This document shows, in pieces, positions 4,839-6,747 of a stretch of 6,747 nt of DNA. The translations under genes and the position numbers were made by a program. The notes beneath the pieces were generated by a model, which saw only the letters and a program-made list of their open reading frames with translations, ran no database searches and was not told the DNA's origin. The stretch comes from an uncultured Ruminococcus sp. GTDB taxonomy: Bacteria; Bacillota; Clostridia; Oscillospirales; CAG-272. Numbering within the stretch: position 1 is the first letter of the stretch; each line of letters starts with the position of its first letter. Location of the stretch: assembly GCA_902778985.1 (NCBI GenBank), contig CACYZS010000064.1:1-6747 (forward strand), read 5' to 3'.

Positions 4839-6569
4839 TTACTCGATCGCGGCAAGGATCGCCGCGTAGGTGTCGCGCTCAAACGGGGAACCGATCCCCG
4901 CTTCGTCGAGCGCCGCGAGGAACCCCGCCTCGGGGTCGGCGGTCACGATGACCGAATACGCCTCGACGGCGGCCCGGAATCCTTCGGTTTTCGCCGTCGC
5001 GTAGAGCGCGAGCGTCGGGATAGCCGACGCGACGTAACTGACGTAGTACCCCGGCGCTTCCATCACGACGTGGTGCCAGTAGATCTCGGGCTCGTAGCCG
5101 AGCGCGGCTTTGACCGCGTCGTACCCGCCGTACGCGTCGCAGAGGGAGACCAGAACGCCGTCGAGGTCTTCGGGGGTCAGCGCGTCGAGGTGCGTATACA
5201 CGTAAGTCTCGAAATCGTTGACCAGCGACGCGGTCAGAATCGAGGTCAGAACGTCGTAGATCTTGTATTCCGCGACGGCGTGCGCGACCTCGACGTAGGA
5301 CGGCTCGATATACTCGAACCAGTACGCGAAGAGGAATTCGTCCCCCTGCGACTGGGTTTCGGCAAGGTCGTAGGGGAGGCTGTCCCCGCCGTCCTCGCTC
5401 AGCGCCGCGGCGAAGTAATGCCCGAACTCGTGAACGAAGGTGTCGGTCGCGAAATACCCGGGACCGAAATAGATGACCGGGGTCTCAAAGTCGGGAAGAT
5501 AGGTCGTGAACGCGCCCTCGTAGGCGTCGCCCTTGGCGTAGTAGTAGCACTTCTTGTCCCAGAAGTCGCGGTAGGTCGAAAGGTAGTCGGGCGCGATCTC
5601 CCCGACCGCGGCGGCGTAGCGGTCGACCACTTTGATATAGTCGCTGCGGACGTCGCCGAGAACGTAATTGTAGAACTTGAAGTAGTCGGAAAACGACAGC
5701 GCCGTGAAGGCGAGTTGATCCGCGTTCGCGCGTGCGGCAAGGTCGGACAGCGGGGCGGACAGGTATTCGCAGAAAAGCGCGCGGAGCGCGGCGGCGTCGG
5801 CGGGGGAGTAGTCGCGCCCGTAGATCTCGGGGTAGGCGTAGTCCATGTAGTTTTCGTACCCGAAAAGTTCGGCGATCCGGTCGTTGTTTTTCGCCATTTC
5901 AAGGAACAGGCGCGCCGATTCGGGATAGAAGGAGTCGTCCTCGTCGGAGAGGGCGCGGAAGGCGGCGAGCAGTTCGGCGTTCTCGGCGTCCAGGGCGGTC
6001 ATCTCGTCGGTCGAGCCCGCCGCACAGGCGCGCGCGTACGCGATCTCCTCGTCGGTCCAGCCGTCAAAGAAGTCGTCGCGGAAGGCGGAGTTCCAGATGG
6101 TTTCGTACATCCGGTTGACGCGGGCGCCGAGGTCGGAATAGAGTTCGTTCAGGTAGAGGTACGCCGCCTCGGTTTTGGCGTCGGAGAGGTCGCAGCACCA
6201 GAAGATATATATGATCTCGGTCTGCGTCCGGATCCGGTCAATCCCGTCCTCCGAGAGCCGGGTGTAAAGATCGTCGAACGCCGCGTAGTCGGTCGCGTCG
6301 GCGAGCAGGCGGTCGAGTTCGTCAAAGTCTGCGAGCAGCCGGTCGACCTCGTCCCGCGTCAGGTCGTAGACCAGATCGGTGCGCCCGATCGCGACGTTTT
6401 TTCCCGAGAGCCGGGCGATCGCGTCCCCGACGTCGAGCGGATCGGTCGGTTCCTCGATTATCGCCGTGGTCGCCCCGGTCGTCTCCGACCCGGTCTTCCG
6501 AAACGAGCAGGAGACCGCCGTCAGAAGCAGTACCGTTAATAGCAAAAGCGACAGTATGCGTTTCATCAT
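4839..6569 (-). CDS. Exported lipoprotein zinc metallopeptidase, M3 family (oligoendopeptidase F-like)
   Basis: The protein is 576 residues, predicted to be anchored outside the membrane and to cleave peptides. The N-terminus (MMKRILSLLLLTVLLLTAVSC) is a lipoprotein signal with Cys21 as the lipidation site, followed by a Thr/Gly-rich linker (about 23-45). Alpha-helical sequence rich in Asp, Glu and Tyr leads to the zinc site HEFGH at 380-384, where H380 and H384 bind zinc and E381 is the catalytic base. E404 in AETQSQ fits the third zinc ligand of the M3 E-x-x-S-Q pattern. The C-terminal WHHVVMEAPGYYVSYV (498-513) matches the M3 region carrying substrate-binding His and Tyr residues. Most PepF proteins are cytoplasmic, so export is a notable variation. 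The start is ATG 6569, with GAGG 8 bases upstream; ATG 6566 is the alternative. It is probably cotranscribed with rlmD. Its substrate is unknown. Confidence 0.9.
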   Translation of the reverse strand: MMKRILSLLLLTVLLLTAVSCSFRKTGSETTGATTAIIEEPTDPLDVGDAIARLSGKNVAIGRTDLVYDLTRDEVDRLLADFDELDRLLADATDYAAFDDLYTRLSEDGIDRIRTQTEIIYIFWCCDLSDAKTEAAYLYLNELYSDLGARVNRMYETIWNSAFRDDFFDGWTDEEIAYARACAAGSTDEMTALDAENAELLAAFRALSDEDDSFYPESARLFLEMAKNNDRIAELFGYENYMDYAYPEIYGRDYSPADAAALRALFCEYLSAPLSDLAARANADQLAFTALSFSDYFKFYNYVLGDVRSDYIKVVDRYAAAVGEIAPDYLSTYRDFWDKKCYYYAKGDAYEGAFTTYLPDFETPVIYFGPGYFATDTFVHEFGHYFAAALSEDGGDSLPYDLAETQSQGDEFLFAYWFEYIEPSYVEVAHAVAEYKIYDVLTSILTASLVNDFETYVYTHLDALTPEDLDGVLVSLCDAYGGYDAVKAALGYEPEIYWHHVVMEAPGYYVSYVASAIPTLALYATAKTEGFRAAVEAYSVIVTADPEAGFLAALDEAGIGSPFERDTYAAILAAIE

Positions 6570-6599
6570 TCGATTTTCCTCGCGGTTTTACGTCATTTC

Positions 6600-6692
6600 T
6601 TCATTAGCGAAGCGTCTTCATACCTTCATTCGGCGTCCCGCACCGTTTTCATTAGCCCGCTCGCGGGCGTCTTATTTTCCGTCCCCCGCGTC
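6600..6692. repeat. Array of TTCATTAG...GCGTC repeat units upstream of the peptidase gene
   Basis: On the plus strand TTCATTAG or TTCATTCG occurs at 6600, 6625 and 6648, and each is followed by a short palindrome and GCGTC. GCGTC sits at 6612, 6633, 6667 and 6688, with spacings of 21, 34 and 21 bases. The clearest stem is GCCCGC-TC-GCGGGC (6655-6668); another is CGC-like around GCGAAGC (6606-6612). The fourth unit has decayed (TTATTTTCCGTCCCCCGCGTC-like). It fills the region where a promoter for the peptidase-rlmD unit would be expected. I could not identify convincing -35 and -10 boxes there. Confidence 0.65.
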
Positions 6693-6703
6693 TCTTCCCC
6701 TTG

Positions 6704-6747
6704 CCTTCCCCTTGAGGGGAAGGTGGCGTGAAACGCCGGATGAGGTG
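6704..6747. repeat. CCTTCCCC-TTGA-GGGGAAGG hairpin repeat, truncated by the window edge
   Basis: An 8-bp perfect stem CCTTCCCC (6704-6711), loop TTGA and GGGGAAGG (6716-6723) is followed by a second hairpin GGCGT-GAA-ACGCC (6725-6737) and the tail GGATGAGGTG. I remember this arrangement, a GGGGAAGG stem, then GTGGC-hairpin-GCCGGATGAGG, as a dispersed intergenic repeat in many gut Clostridia. A partial duplicate TTCCCCTTG at 6695-6703 precedes the copy at 6706-6714. It probably continues past the window. Confidence 0.7.

Noticed and set aside
4806..6539. Very long plus-strand open frame (577 codons) opposite the M3 peptidase gene
   Set aside because: It lies exactly antisense to a gene with a complete zinc site and signal peptide, and its translation is a Val/Arg/Gly-rich low-complexity sequence typical of a shadow frame in GC-rich DNA.
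6570..6690. Promoter of the peptidase gene
   Set aside because: Several AT-rich hexamers (for example TATGAA) can be picked on the minus strand, but none pairs with a credible -35 box at 16-18 bases, so no promoter is annotated.

Overview
The window reads as a stretch of chromosome from a fairly GC-rich member of the Bacillota, most likely a gut-type Clostridia/Oscillospirales lineage. The evidence is Gram-positive-style Shine-Dalgarno sites (GGAGG, GAGG), two lipoprotein signal peptides, a clostridial-type RlmD/RumA methyltransferase, and intergenic palindrome repeats of a kind I remember from Oscillospirales genomes. The lineage call is inference. All eight genes lie on the minus strand, so transcription runs from high to low coordinates. 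No tRNA, rRNA, CRISPR array, transposase or phage gene is visible.

Layout in the direction of transcription. (a) 6747-6570 is gene-free and made of two kinds of palindromic repeat. (b) 6569-3440 holds a two-gene unit: an exported, lipid-anchored M3-family zinc metallopeptidase, then after 19 bases an rlmD-like 23S rRNA m5U methyltransferase. The last sense codons of rlmD form a perfect 12-bp hairpin. (c) 3443-3240 is a repeat island of tandem small palindromes joined by TGAATT linkers. (d) 3213-1 is a tightly packed run of six genes: a 37-residue single-span membrane peptide gene not listed by simple length cut-offs, a three-span membrane protein with an EF-Tu domain-III-like tail, a putative lipoprotein of lower GC, a class I SAM-dependent methyltransferase, a two-span membrane protein, and the first 59 codons of a small DUF2007-like protein cut by the window edge.

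Two gene pairs in (d) overlap by 4 bases (GTGA at 3103-3100, ATGA at 691-688), which points to translational coupling. The other gaps are 39 to 66 bases. The run may therefore be one operon, with a repeat fragment inserted just ahead of the methyltransferase gene. The peptidase and rlmD have clear family assignments. Most of the second run is membrane-associated and of unknown function. I see no complete defence, secretion or biosynthetic system. The most unusual material is the palindromic repeats, the EF-Tu-like membrane protein with its small coupled partner, and the hairpin inside the end of rlmD.
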